From Vreelandella profundi (GTDB lineage Bacteria > Pseudomonadota > Gammaproteobacteria > Pseudomonadales > Halomonadaceae), in NCBI RefSeq assembly GCF_019722725.1, contig NZ_CP077941.1, forward strand, positions 3,534,001-3,598,000: a stretch of 64,000 bases of DNA, given 5' to 3'. Under the pieces are notes generated by a model. The model searched no databases. It was not told where the DNA came from and was given only the letters and a program-made list of their open reading frames with translations. The position numbers were made by a program, and so were the translations under genes. Shown piece after piece: positions 54,573 to 63,792 of the stretch (position 1 is its first letter; each line of letters starts with the position of its first letter).

Positions 54573-55558
54573 ATAAGCCTCTGAACACGCCATCCAGCAC
54601 TGGCATACGCCTGGGTGGCGATACCATTGAAGTAATGGCCATGACGGCCCTTTTAATCGCCAGCATCGTTTTTTTCTCACTGCTGGCACCGGGCTTTCTC
54701 ACCGCGACTAATTTTAACTCGATGTCGATGCAGTTGCCGGAGCTCGGGCTGCTTTCGTTGGCGATGCTGGTACCGATTATTTCCGGCGGGCTCAACCTCT
54801 CGGTCACCTTTACCGCCAATATTGCGGGGCTCACCACCGCTTGGCTGGTGCAGGGCCTGCTAGCAGGCATGGGCATTCTAAGCGTTCCCATGGCGATTAT
54901 AGTTGGGCTTATTGTAGGTGCCGCTGCTGGTTTTTTAATCGGCTTTATCGTTGCTTACGTGGGTGCGCATCCCATTCTAGTGTCGCTAGGCGCGATGATT
55001 TTTCTGCAGGGCGTGGGCGAGTTTTTAACTCGCGGTGGCGGTATATCGGGTATGCCGCCAGTATTTCAAACTATCGGGAGTGGAAGTTTGCTGGGCGTGC
55101 CAATTCCCATGCTGATCTTTCTCGCCGCCGCCGCCGGGCTTATGTACGTCATGCACTTCACCCGCACCGGGTTCTCGATCTATATGCTCGGCTCCAACCC
55201 CCGTGCTGCCGAGTATTCGGGCATTAATGTGAAACGCGTTCTGATTACCGTCTACACCATTTCCGGTCTGCTCGCGGGTCTCGCGGGCATGGTTATGCTC
55301 GCTCGCTTCAATTCAGTGCGCGTAGGCCACGGCGAGAGCTATCTGCTGATTACCGTGTTGGCGTGTTTTCTGGCCGGAGCGAACCCCTTTGGCGGTTTTG
55401 GCCGCGTACTGCCACTGGTGCTGGGCTTAATGAGCCTGCAGGTGATCGCCTCCGGTATGAACCTGATGGGCGCTAGCCAGCATCTAGCCACCGCAGTCTG
55501 GGGTGCTTTTCTAATTATTGTGATGGCACTGCGTATGCCGTTTATCAAACAGTCGTGA
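54569..55558 (+). CDS. Sugar ABC transporter permease 2
   Basis: Second RbsC-family permease, 329 residues. Motif ISGGLNLSVTFTANIAGLTT (about 71-90), coupling segment LGSNPRAAEYSGINVKRV (about 208-225), and ACFLAGANPFGGFGRVLPLV (about 265-284), in which the usual GG is replaced by AG. Starts in the end of permease 1 (ATGA). Thirteen bases separate it from the kinase gene. Confidence 0.93.
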   Translation: MNKPLNTPSSTGIRLGGDTIEVMAMTALLIASIVFFSLLAPGFLTATNFNSMSMQLPELGLLSLAMLVPIISGGLNLSVTFTANIAGLTTAWLVQGLLAGMGILSVPMAIIVGLIVGAAAGFLIGFIVAYVGAHPILVSLGAMIFLQGVGEFLTRGGGISGMPPVFQTIGSGSLLGVPIPMLIFLAAAAGLMYVMHFTRTGFSIYMLGSNPRAAEYSGINVKRVLITVYTISGLLAGLAGMVMLARFNSVRVGHGESYLLITVLACFLAGANPFGGFGRVLPLVLGLMSLQVIASGMNLMGASQHLATAVWGAFLIIVMALRMPFIKQS

Positions 55559-55570
55559 GTAAGGTTTGCC

Positions 55571-57127
55571 ATGAGTCATCAAGCACATGTTCTGGGTATC
55601 GATATCGGCACTGGCAGCGCTCGGGCGGGCATTTTCACGCTTGATGGCGTGATGCTTGCCGAGGCGAAAACACCCATTGCGATGCATCGCCCTGCCGAGC
55701 ACCACGTAGAGCAGAGCTCCACGGATATCTGGAACGCAGTGTGCAGCGCCACCCAGCGTGCCCGCGAGGCTGCGGGCTTGGCGCCTGACGCCATAACCAG
55801 CATGTCGGTGAGCGCCACCTGCTCGCTCGTGCTGCTGGATCAACAAGATAAGCCACTTGAGCTCTCACCGGGTGATGAGGCGTGGAATATCATCGTCTGG
55901 ATGGATCACCGCGCGACTGCTGAGGCCGCCGAGTGCACGGCCACCAACGCCGCACCAATGGTTAATCTGGGCGGTGTGATGTCGCCCGAGATGCAGATGC
56001 CTAAACTAATGTGGCTCAAGCGAAACCGCCCCGAGCTTTACAAGCAGATTGGCTACGCCGGAGACCTCGGTGACTGGTTAGGCTTTAAGTGTACGGGCTC
56101 CATTGAGCGTTCGGTATGTATGCTCGCCTGCAAGTGGACGTTTGATCCACGCCCTGGGTATGGCTGGGATCACGGCTTTCTAGATCAAATCGGTATGCAG
56201 GATGTGCTTGAGCGCGCCCGTTTAAGTGACCAGGCGCGCCCCGTTGGGGTAACGCTGGGACAATTAACCGCGGCGGCGGCCGCCGACCTGGGCCTAACCA
56301 CCGATTGCACCTTCGCTGTCGGTATGATCGATGCCTACGCAGGTGCCCTTGGCACCCTCGGCAGAAGTCTAACCGACGCCCCTGAGAAGCGCCTGGCAGT
56401 GATTGGCGGCACCTCCACCTGCCATATCGGCGCCCAGCCAGAACGGCGCGAGGTGCCGGGCGTGTGGGGCCCTTATCCTGGCGCGCTGTGCAATGGTTTT
56501 GTGGCTAACGAAGGTGGGCAGAGCATTACCGGCGCGCTGCTGGATCACTTAATAGCGATGTTCGCCGCCGGCAGTGAATTTGGCGACGATGTGCACGGTA
56601 CGCTTTCCGATGTGCTGCTGGAGCGCCTGAAAAACGGTGATCCTGCGCCGCATACTCACGTCTGCCCCGACTTCATCGGCAACCGCTCTCCGCTGGCGGA
56701 CCCAGAAATTCGCGGCACGATTACCGGGCTCACGCTAGATACTCCACGGGAGAGTTTTATTAAAGTCTACTGGGCTGCCGCCACCGCCCTGGTATACGGC
56801 ACTCGGGCGATTATCGAGCGACTGAATGCGCATGGTTATGCCATTGATACACTGCACTTAAGCGGTGGCCACGGCCGCTCGGCATTACTGCGCAAGCTAT
56901 ATGCCGACGGCACCGGCTGCCAAGTTATCCTGTCTGATGCACCCGAGCCCGTACTGCTTGGGGCTGCCGTGGCGGCGATGGCTGCAAAAGCCAATGGCGA
57001 CGTATTGAGCGTTGCGAGCGAGTTATCCCCTAGCGAGCAGGTACTGGCGCCTGACTCAGCAACATATGAGCTACATGCAGCGCGATATGCTGCTTTCAAG
57101 CAGCTCTACGCCGGGCGGCTCGATTAA
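55571..57127 (+). CDS. FGGY-family carbohydrate kinase, D-ribulokinase type
   Basis: Cytoplasmic sugar kinase of 518 residues. N-terminal phosphate motif GIDIGTGSARAGIF (about 6-19), conserved WMDHRATAEA (about 113-122), catalytic region GMIDAYAGALGTLG (about 252-265) and C-terminal LSGGHGRSALLRKLY (about 434-448). The pattern GDEAWNIIVWMDHRA and the YDR109-like layout point to a pentulose (D-ribulose) kinase rather than xylulokinase or glycerol kinase; this is a pattern judgement. Last gene of the ABC operon, so it probably traps the imported sugar. Confidence 0.9.
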   Translation: MSHQAHVLGIDIGTGSARAGIFTLDGVMLAEAKTPIAMHRPAEHHVEQSSTDIWNAVCSATQRAREAAGLAPDAITSMSVSATCSLVLLDQQDKPLELSPGDEAWNIIVWMDHRATAEAAECTATNAAPMVNLGGVMSPEMQMPKLMWLKRNRPELYKQIGYAGDLGDWLGFKCTGSIERSVCMLACKWTFDPRPGYGWDHGFLDQIGMQDVLERARLSDQARPVGVTLGQLTAAAAADLGLTTDCTFAVGMIDAYAGALGTLGRSLTDAPEKRLAVIGGTSTCHIGAQPERREVPGVWGPYPGALCNGFVANEGGQSITGALLDHLIAMFAAGSEFGDDVHGTLSDVLLERLKNGDPAPHTHVCPDFIGNRSPLADPEIRGTITGLTLDTPRESFIKVYWAAATALVYGTRAIIERLNAHGYAIDTLHLSGGHGRSALLRKLYADGTGCQVILSDAPEPVLLGAAVAAMAAKANGDVLSVASELSPSEQVLAPDSATYELHAARYAAFKQLYAGRLD

Positions 57128-57224
57128 CAACCACAGTTCCCGGGCCTTAAACCCATAAGCGCGCCCCGAGACGTGTACAATGAAAGGCTTTTCCTAGTTT
57201 CGCGTTTATTGAGAGGTACTATTT

Positions 57225-57974
57225 GTGAGCAGTGCTACGCGTCCTGATGTTGTGCGCCCCAGCGGCCGCCAAGCCGACCAGCTCCGCGAGATTCGCCTGA
57301 CCCGCGACTACACACGTCATGCGGAAGGCTCCGTGCTGGTGGAGTTTGGCGACACCAAAGTGCTGTGTAATGCCAGCGTTGAAGCCGGCGTGCCACGCTG
57401 GCTACGCGGCAAAAATCAGGGCTGGGTTACCGCTGAATACGGCATGCTGCCCCGCGCGACGCACACGCGTAGTGGCCGTGAAGCGACACGCGGTAAGCAA
57501 GGTGGCCGTACGTTAGAAATCCAGCGTTTGATTGGCCGTAGCCTGCGCGCAGCGGTGAATTTGAAGAAGCTGGGTGAGTTTACCATTACGATTGATTGCG
57601 ACGTTATTCAGGCCGATGGCGGTACGCGTACCGCGGCGATTACCGGTGGTTGCGTGGCGCTGATGGATGCGATCCGCTACCTGCAGCGTGAGAAAAAGAT
57701 CAAAAGCGACCCCTTCAAGCAGTTGGTGAGCGCCATTTCTGTGGGCATTTATAAAGGCGTACCGGTGCTGGACTTGGACTACCCGGAAGACAGCAAAGCC
57801 GATACCGATTTAAACGTAGTGATGACCGAAAACGGCGAACTCATCGAAGTGCAGGGCACCGCCGAAGCCGGGGCTTTCACCCGCGCGGAGCTGAACAGCA
57901 TGCTCGATTTGGCCGAGCAAGCGGGCGATGCGTTACGCGAGCATCAGCGCGAAGCGCTGGGTATGCGTGGTTAA
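57225..57974 (+). CDS. rph: Ribonuclease PH
   Basis: Phosphorolytic 3' exoribonuclease that trims tRNA precursors, 249 residues (family about 240). It starts at GTG 57225; residues [20 protein letters not shown] and [18 protein letters not shown] are the family N-terminus, [18 protein letters not shown] (about 126-143) the phosphate-binding core, and [18 protein letters not shown] the metal region. A strong terminator follows at 57996. Usually next to yicC and pyrE; here the LacI/ABC operon separates it from yicC. Confidence 0.97.
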   Translation: MSSATRPDVVRPSGRQADQLREIRLTRDYTRHAEGSVLVEFGDTKVLCNASVEAGVPRWLRGKNQGWVTAEYGMLPRATHTRSGREATRGKQGGRTLEIQRLIGRSLRAAVNLKKLGEFTITIDCDVIQADGGTRTAAITGGCVALMDAIRYLQREKKIKSDPFKQLVSAISVGIYKGVPVLDLDYPEDSKADTDLNVVMTENGELIEVQGTAEAGAFTRAELNSMLDLAEQAGDALREHQREALGMRG

Positions 57975-57995
57975 ACATTAACGCACGCTAAAAAC

Positions 57996-58027
57996 GCAAC
58001 AAGCCGACCCAAGGGTCGGCTTGTTGC
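57996..58027. terminator. Strong bidirectional terminator between rph and the Crc-like gene
   Basis: Perfect 15-bp stem GCAACAAGCCGACCC (57996-58010) with its complement at 58013-58027 around a 2-base centre (effective loop about 4), and T/A-rich flanks on both sides. It serves the convergent rph and Crc-like genes. Confidence 0.9.
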
Positions 58028-58079
58028 TTAGTTACCACTTAAAACTACTGCGACGCGGGAAAAGTGCGCTGACTAGTGC

Positions 58080-58847
58080 TTAAAGCGCTAGATCGTACTC
58101 AATGATTAACGGTGCGAACTCGGAGAAGGTCGCATCATAATCAATCCACGCGTCAACCACATGGCGGCGGAAGTTGGGGCCGACTAACTGATAGTCGATC
58201 CGCCAGCCTTCTTGGCGTTCACGGGGCACGTCTTGGTCAAGCTTCGGCCACCAAGTGTATTCACCCGCATCGCGGTTAATTTCGCGGAAGGTGTCGATAA
58301 ACCCGGTAGGGCCAAGCACCTGATCCATCCAGGCGCGCTCTTCCGGGCGGAAGCCTGATGTCAGCTGATTGTCCGACCAGTTGGCCAAATCGACGGTTTT
58401 ATGGGCAACATGCCAAGTACCGCAGAGGATGTATTCGCGGCGTTTGCGCGACATCTTCGTCAGATACTCTTGGTACTGTTCCATAAATGCCTGTTTGGCT
58501 TTTTGATCGCTTCCGTCAGGCATCAAAAAGGAGACAATGCTGAAGCGTTCATAGTCCGCCTGCAGAAAACGTCCTTCATGGTCACACTGAGGAAACCCGA
58601 GGCCATACATAATCGCCTTGGGAATTTTGCGGCAATAAAGTGCCACGCCGGAGAAACCGTCTTCTTCGGCATCCAGGAAGTAGCCTTCATAGCCTTCCGG
58701 ATACAGAATGTGGTCACCCAGTTCAAAACTTTTCGCCTTAATATTCTGCACACATACGACGTCGACATCCTGCTGAGCCAGCCAGTCCAGGAAGCCACGC
58801 TCGACGGCATCACGAATACCATTAACATTGATGCTGGCAATTTTCAT
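58080..58847 (-). CDS. crc: Crc-like protein, catalytically degenerate exonuclease III family
   Basis: A 255-residue protein of the ExoIII/EEP fold that has lost most of the active site, as has Pseudomonas Crc, the Hfq partner in catabolite repression. Against E. coli ExoIII: Asn in NVNG and Asp 218 (RIDYQLV) are kept, but the catalytic Glu is Asn 35 (CVQNIKA), the Tyr is Leu 108, the Asp and Asn of GDMN are Thr 144 and His 146 (GTWHVAH), and SDH is SEF at 242-244. The rph-crc-pyrE order matches pseudomonads. Automatic annotation as exodeoxyribonuclease III is likely to be wrong in function. Confidence 0.88.
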   Translation of the reverse strand: MKIASINVNGIRDAVERGFLDWLAQQDVDVVCVQNIKAKSFELGDHILYPEGYEGYFLDAEEDGFSGVALYCRKIPKAIMYGLGFPQCDHEGRFLQADYERFSIVSFLMPDGSDQKAKQAFMEQYQEYLTKMSRKRREYILCGTWHVAHKTVDLANWSDNQLTSGFRPEERAWMDQVLGPTGFIDTFREINRDAGEYTWWPKLDQDVPRERQEGWRIDYQLVGPNFRRHVVDAWIDYDATFSEFAPLIIEYDLAL

Positions 58848-58988
58848 AAATCGTCCCTTTTGCGTCGCTGCTGTATGATACCCGACGTTTAGACGTTTGG
58901 GTAAAGGCAGCGACTAAAACTTGCCATTTACCCCACTTTTATTGTTGCTTTCGTACCTATTTAAACTTACCACCTAGTGAGGAACGCC

Positions 58989-59654
58989 GTGGCCACTACT
59001 CTACAACCCTACCAGCACGATTTCATTGCCTTTGCCATTGAGCAAGGTGTGCTTAAGTTTGGCGAGTTTACGCTTAAATCCGGCCGCGTTAGTCCCTACT
59101 TTTTTAACGCTGGGCTATTTCAAACCGGTCGCGCACTAGCCAAGCTGGGGCGATTTTACGCTCAGGCGATTGTCGATAGCGACCTAAACGCTGATGTGCT
59201 GTTTGGCCCAGCGTACAAGGGAATTCCGCTGGCGGCGGTCACGGCCGCATCCTTGGCTGATCATCACGACAAAGATATGCCTTACGCCTTCAACCGTAAA
59301 GAGGCCAAAACCCACGGTGAAGGTGGCAACATTGTTGGCGCGGCGCTTTCAGGCAATATTCTCATTATTGATGACGTTATCACCGCAGGCACGGCGATTC
59401 GCGAAGTAATGAGTCTGATTGAACAAAGCGGCGCGCGTGCTGCCGGGGTGATCATTGCCCTTGATCGCCAGGAGCGTGGCCAGGGCGAACAGAGTGCGAT
59501 TCAGGAAGTGCAGGCCCAGTACGCGATGCCGGTGGTCAGTATCGTCACTCTAGAGCAAGTGCTTACTTACCTTGAAGAACACGCCGGTGGCGAGATGCTG
59601 GCCTATGCGGAAGCGATTAGAGCTTATCGTGATCGCTACGGCATTAACGGCTGA
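58989..59654 (+). CDS. pyrE: Orotate phosphoribosyltransferase PyrE
   Basis: Makes OMP from orotate and PRPP in pyrimidine synthesis. It has 221 residues from GTG 58989 ([18 protein letters not shown]), with GAGGA 5 bases upstream; the earlier in-frame GTG 58977 overlaps that site. FKSGR-like segment [17 protein letters not shown] (about 29-45), [11 protein letters not shown], and the PRPP motif [16 protein letters not shown] (about 117-132). Divergent from the Crc-like gene; abuts the convergent trmL end to end. Confidence 0.97.
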   Translation: MATTLQPYQHDFIAFAIEQGVLKFGEFTLKSGRVSPYFFNAGLFQTGRALAKLGRFYAQAIVDSDLNADVLFGPAYKGIPLAAVTAASLADHHDKDMPYAFNRKEAKTHGEGGNIVGAALSGNILIIDDVITAGTAIREVMSLIEQSGARAAGVIIALDRQERGQGEQSAIQEVQAQYAMPVVSIVTLEQVLTYLEEHAGGEMLAYAEAIRAYRDRYGING

Positions 59655-60125
59655 TTAGATGGACTGCGCGCCTTCAAACCCTTGTTGGCGCCACGCTTCG
59701 TAGCTCACAATAGCCACGGCGTTGGAAAGGTTAAGACTGCGGTTATTGGGCTGCATGGGCAGGCGCAGTTTTTGCTCAGCGGTGAGCGCTTCGTGTACTT
59801 GGGGCGAAAGCCCGCCGGTTTCAGAACCGAACAGGAGCACATCGTCGGGAGCAAAGTCAGCATCGCTGTAGCTGCGCGTGCCTTTGGTGGTAACCGCCCA
59901 GATGCGTCGGCCCTGCATGGCCGCTTGAAAGGCGCTAAAATCCGCGTGACGGGTAACGTTAGCGAGATCACGGTAATCTAATCCGGCGCGACGCAGCTTT
60001 TTCTCTTCCAGGTCGAAGCCAAGCGGCTCAATCAGGTGCAGTCGGCAGCCGTTATTGGCAACTAAGCGCATGATATTGCCCGTATTGGGCGCCATGCGTG
60101 GTTCAAAAAGCGCTACGTCAAACAT
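59655..60125 (-). CDS. trmL: tRNA (cytidine/uridine-34-2'-O)-methyltransferase TrmL
   Basis: SPOUT methyltransferase that modifies the wobble ribose of leucine tRNAs. It has 156 residues from ATG 60125 ([17 protein letters not shown]); GTG 60131 is two codons upstream and equally possible. Motif 1 [25 protein letters not shown] (about 97-108) and the C-terminal knot [17 protein letters not shown] (about 130-146) are diagnostic. Confidence 0.95.
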   Translation of the reverse strand: MFDVALFEPRMAPNTGNIMRLVANNGCRLHLIEPLGFDLEEKKLRRAGLDYRDLANVTRHADFSAFQAAMQGRRIWAVTTKGTRSYSDADFAPDDVLLFGSETGGLSPQVHEALTAEQKLRLPMQPNNRSLNLSNAVAIVSYEAWRQQGFEGAQSI

Positions 60126-60245
60126 CTCCACCTGCCTATTGTTCGCTCATTTTTGCATTCGCCCAGTGCTGCCGATTGTAATGGAAATAGCACTTAAAAT
60201 CGTACTCGAAATAACGTGTAACACCCGCAGAGGACTACCTTCGCC

Positions 60246-62315
60246 ATGACGCCCTCCACACCTAAGAGCATTCTTAGCCGCATTAAAGGGCTAAATCCAC
60301 GCCAACAGGAAGCCGTGCGCTACATTGATGGCCCTTGCCTGGTGTTGGCGGGCGCAGGCTCGGGCAAAACCAGCGTTATCACCACCAAAATTGCTTATTT
60401 AGTCCAAGAATGTGGAATGAGCGCCCGCAGGATCGCTGCCGTTACGTTTACCAACAAAGCCGCCCGTGAGATGAAAGAGCGCGTAGGCCAGATGCTTCAC
60501 GGTAAAGAAGGCCACGGGCTAACGGTTTCCACCTTCCACACGCTGGGGCTGAATATTATTCGCGGCGAGCTGAAAACCCTGGGCTACAAGCCGGGCTTTT
60601 CACTGTTCGACCCGGAAGACGCCAAGGCGCTTCTTCGCGATTTAATGAACAAAGACGCCCAGGTAGATGCCGAGCAGATCAACGCCGTGCAGAGCAAGAT
60701 TTCTACCTGGAAGAATGATTTAGTGCTGCCGAGCGACGCGCTTTCGTTTGCGGCGGATGACGATGAGCATTTTGCTGCACGGGTGTATGAAGCCTACGTG
60801 CGCCATCTAAAAGCCTATAACGCGGTGGATTTTGACGATCTGATTTTGCTGCCGGTGGTGCTTTTACAGCGCGACCCCGAGGCGCTAGAGCGCTGGCGGC
60901 GTAAAATTCATTACATGCTGGTGGATGAGTATCAGGACACTAACGTCTCTCAGTACCTGCTGGTGAAGCTTTTGATGGCCGATCGCTCCACCTTTACCGT
61001 GGTGGGCGACGATGACCAGTCGATTTATGCCTGGCGTGGCGCCCGGCCTGAAAATCTAGTAACCCTGGGCGAGGATTTTCCGCGTTTAAAAGTGATTAAG
61101 CTGGAGCAGAACTACCGCTCTACCGCCACTATATTGCGCGCGGCCAACACGCTGATTGCCAATAACCCCCACGTATACGACAAAACGCTGTGGTCTGATA
61201 TGGGTGACGGTGCGCCGATTAGAGTCATCGTCAACCGCCATGAGGAAGCTGAATCTGAGCGCGTTGCCAGTGAAATGCTGACCCGGCGTATTAAAGAAAA
61301 GGCCAACTGGCGCGACTTTGCCGTGCTTTATCGCGGCAACTTTCAGGCACGGTTATTAGAGCTCAAGCTTCAGCACTACCAAATTCCTTACAAACTTTCC
61401 GGCGGTACGTCGTTTTTCTCGCGTAACGAGATCAAAGACACCATGGCCTATCTACGCCTGCTGATTAATCCCGCCGATGACAACGCCTTTTTACGCATTG
61501 TGAACGTACCGCGTCGTGAAGTGGGCCCTGGAACGGTAGAAAAGCTCGCTAACTACGCCACCGAGCGCTCGATTTCGCTGTTTTCCGCGAGTCATGAGCT
61601 TGGGTTGGAGCAGGTATTACCGACACGAGCCGTGGAGCGGCTGTCGCGCTTTACCCACTTTATTGACGGCGTGCGTAAGCGCATGGATCAAGGCGATGCG
61701 ATTGCCGCCATTCGTGACATGCTGCGGGATATGGATTACGAGGCCTGGCTGTATCAAAACGCCAGCGCGCCCACCGTCGCCGAGCGGCGTATGGGCAACG
61801 TGTGGATTTTGATCGACCAGTTAGAAAAGTCGCTCAACCGCGACGCTGACGACGATACCGATGCCACTGAGACGGAAACCGACGGCATTGAAGCCGCGAT
61901 TTCACGCTTAGTGCTGCGCGATATTCTGGAGCAACAAGCAGAAGAAGATGACTCTGATCGCGTGCAGCTACTGACCATGCACGCCTCGAAAGGGTTGGAG
62001 TTTCCGCATGTTTATCTGCTGGGCCTGGAAGAAGATCTATTGCCACATCGCAACGCGATTGAGGTAGGCACCGTTGAGGAAGAGCGTCGGCTAGCGTATG
62101 TCGGCATCACCCGGGCACGGCGCACGCTGACACTAACGCTTGCCCGCCAGCGCAAAGCCTATGGCGAGCTGATGGATTGCCAGCCAAGCCGCTTTTTAGA
62201 AGAGCTGCCCGCCGAAGATTTAGAGTGGGAAGGCCGTGCGGATAAAGAAGATCCCGAAAAGAAGCAGGCGCGGGGTAAAGACGCGATTGCCGGGCTGCGA
62301 TCGCTGCTTGGATAA
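60246..62315 (+). CDS. rep: ATP-dependent DNA helicase Rep
   Basis: SF1A 3'-5' helicase that removes protein roadblocks before the replication fork. It has 689 residues (E. coli Rep 673). Walker A AGAGSGKTSVITTKIAYLV (from about 35), Walker B VDEYQDTN (about 225-232), motif III GDDDQSIYAWRGA, motif IV EQNYRST, motif V LLTMHASKGLEFPHVYLLG and motif VI VGITRARRTLTL. It lacks the UvrD-type C-terminal Tudor domain, which is present in the gene at the left edge; that separates the two. DnaA-box-like sequences follow its stop. Confidence 0.96.
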   Translation: MTPSTPKSILSRIKGLNPRQQEAVRYIDGPCLVLAGAGSGKTSVITTKIAYLVQECGMSARRIAAVTFTNKAAREMKERVGQMLHGKEGHGLTVSTFHTLGLNIIRGELKTLGYKPGFSLFDPEDAKALLRDLMNKDAQVDAEQINAVQSKISTWKNDLVLPSDALSFAADDDEHFAARVYEAYVRHLKAYNAVDFDDLILLPVVLLQRDPEALERWRRKIHYMLVDEYQDTNVSQYLLVKLLMADRSTFTVVGDDDQSIYAWRGARPENLVTLGEDFPRLKVIKLEQNYRSTATILRAANTLIANNPHVYDKTLWSDMGDGAPIRVIVNRHEEAESERVASEMLTRRIKEKANWRDFAVLYRGNFQARLLELKLQHYQIPYKLSGGTSFFSRNEIKDTMAYLRLLINPADDNAFLRIVNVPRREVGPGTVEKLANYATERSISLFSASHELGLEQVLPTRAVERLSRFTHFIDGVRKRMDQGDAIAAIRDMLRDMDYEAWLYQNASAPTVAERRMGNVWILIDQLEKSLNRDADDDTDATETETDGIEAAISRLVLRDILEQQAEEDDSDRVQLLTMHASKGLEFPHVYLLGLEEDLLPHRNAIEVGTVEEERRLAYVGITRARRTLTLTLARQRKAYGELMDCQPSRFLEELPAEDLEWEGRADKEDPEKKQARGKDAIAGLRSLLG

Positions 62316-62321
62316 TAAAAA

Positions 62322-62359
62322 TCATCCACAGGCCGACATTCAAAACACCCTGTGGATAA
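62322..62359. promoter_or_regulatory. Pair of DnaA-box-like 9-mers in inverted repeat
   Basis: TTATCCACA (perfect consensus) on the minus strand at 62359-62351 and TCATCCACA (one mismatch) on the plus strand at 62322-62330 face each other; ATCCACAGG and CCTGTGGAT form a 9-base stem with a 16-base loop. It lies just after rep and may instead serve as a terminator. Confidence 0.5.
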
Positions 62360-62386
62360 GCTAAAGCGTTATTTCAGCACTGGCGA

Positions 62387-62890
62387 TTATTGGTCTTCCG
62401 CAATCATGTAATCAACAAGCGCCATCACTTCTTCATCGGAAAGAGTGGGGCGGCCACCTTTTGCTGGCATGGCGCCAATACCATTAATCGCACTGGCATA
62501 TAAGGCATCAGTGCCTTTTGCCAAACGCGCTGCCCAGGCCGCTGAATCGCCTAGTTTCGGAGCGCCCGCGATGCCGTTAGCGTGGCATACGGCACAGCCC
62601 GCACTGGTATAAAGCGCGGCAGTATCGATGGAGCTAGCGGAATCAACTTCGCTGGCGGCCGCCTCTTCTTCGACGCTTGCATCAGCAGCAGCCAGAAGAA
62701 CGGCCGTTCCGCACTCTTGCCCCTGTAAACACAGCTTACCTACCGGCGCTAAACGCTCGGCCATCGCGTCATGCTCACCTTCTTCAGCAAATGCGCCTGC
62801 TGCGCCCGTAAGCACGCTGAGAGCCACTAGACCGCTGATCATTCCCTTCGCTATCACTCTCGTCCCCTTTTGAGTACGGTCTTTTAACAT
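62387..62890 (-). CDS. Cytochrome c5-type c-cytochrome
   Basis: Periplasmic mono-heme electron carrier of 167 residues. Signal peptide to about residue 35 (ending AFAEEG), one heme site CAVCH (99-103), distal Met in GIGAMPAKGGRPTLSDEEV (about 136-154), and DYMIAEDQ at the end, as in cytochrome c5 (CycB) of gammaproteobacteria. The stretch between signal and heme is long, Ala/Glu-rich and contains a Cys pair (CLQGQEC). Probably accepts electrons for a terminal oxidase. Confidence 0.92.
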   Translation of the reverse strand: MLKDRTQKGTRVIAKGMISGLVALSVLTGAAGAFAEEGEHDAMAERLAPVGKLCLQGQECGTAVLLAAADASVEEEAAASEVDSASSIDTAALYTSAGCAVCHANGIAGAPKLGDSAAWAARLAKGTDALYASAINGIGAMPAKGGRPTLSDEEVMALVDYMIAEDQ

Positions 62891-63111
62891 TTATTCTTAA
62901 CCCTGAGGGCGTGTGCATCAATACCACCGGGGCGCCAAGACGTGCGTATTGAACGAGTATAGCGGCAACACAAAGCGCAAGAAATGCAATAAAGCGTGCT
63001 AGGTTACCAACCTACAGACTATAACCTTTATCCTGACAATCAGAGCCTTTGTGCGCTATCTGTTTCGGTGCTTAGTGACTGCGGTTGATGTAGAGGAGTA
63101 ACCACCCCGCC

Positions 63112-63792
63112 ATGCGCATACTATTAGTAGAAGATGACCCCAGCTTGGCATCGGGCATTCGCTTGGCGTTAAAGCCTGAGCATTTCACGGTGGATCACCT
63201 GAAGGATGGTGTCACTGCGCTGGCCGCGTTAAAAGAGGGCGAGCCTTTTGATGCCGTTATTCTCGATCTAGGCTTGCCGCGCATGGATGGCATGCAGGTG
63301 TTGGAAGCGGTGAGGCGCCAGGGTAATCGTGTGCCTATCCTAGTGCTGACCGCTCGGGACGCCGTGGATGATCGCATCAATGGGTTAGATTCTGGCGCCG
63401 ACGACTATTTAACCAAGCCGTTTGAAGTCGCCGAATTAAAGGCTCGCCTGCGTGCTCTGTTGAGACGCAGCAATGGCCAGGTTAATAGTGCCTTGGAGTG
63501 CCGTGGCATTCATCTTGACCCGCTGACCATGCGGGTCAGCTACCAGGATCAATTGGTGGTGCTATCGCGCCGCGAGCTAACCTTACTGCAAGAGTTTATG
63601 ACGCATCCTGGGCGGGTGTTCACCCGCGATACCTTAACGCGCCTTGTCTATGGCTGGGACGAGGATGTGGAAAGCAATGCGATTGAAGTACATGTTCACC
63701 ATCTGCGACGAAAATTTTTTCCTCAGCTTATTCGCACGCTGCGCGGTATTGGTTACGTAATGGATAAAACCGGCCAGGATGAACGCCCATGA
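63112..63792 (+). CDS. Two-component response regulator, QseB/PmrA/OmpR type
   Basis: Transcription regulator of 226 residues. Receiver with VEDDP at 6-10, phospho-acceptor Asp 52 (LDLGLPRMDGM) and Lys in DYLTKPFEV; OmpR-type winged helix at about 125-220 ending EVHVHHLRRKF and GIGYVMDK. It overlaps the downstream sensor by 4 bases (ATGA), so the two form a standard two-component operon. The stimulus is unknown. Confidence 0.93.
   Translation: MRILLVEDDPSLASGIRLALKPEHFTVDHLKDGVTALAALKEGEPFDAVILDLGLPRMDGMQVLEAVRRQGNRVPILVLTARDAVDDRINGLDSGADDYLTKPFEVAELKARLRALLRRSNGQVNSALECRGIHLDPLTMRVSYQDQLVVLSRRELTLLQEFMTHPGRVFTRDTLTRLVYGWDEDVESNAIEVHVHHLRRKFFPQLIRTLRGIGYVMDKTGQDERP

Noticed and set aside
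58401-58892. A 163-codon plus-strand frame opposite the Crc-like gene
   Set aside because: No ribosome-binding site or family similarity; shadow of the real gene.
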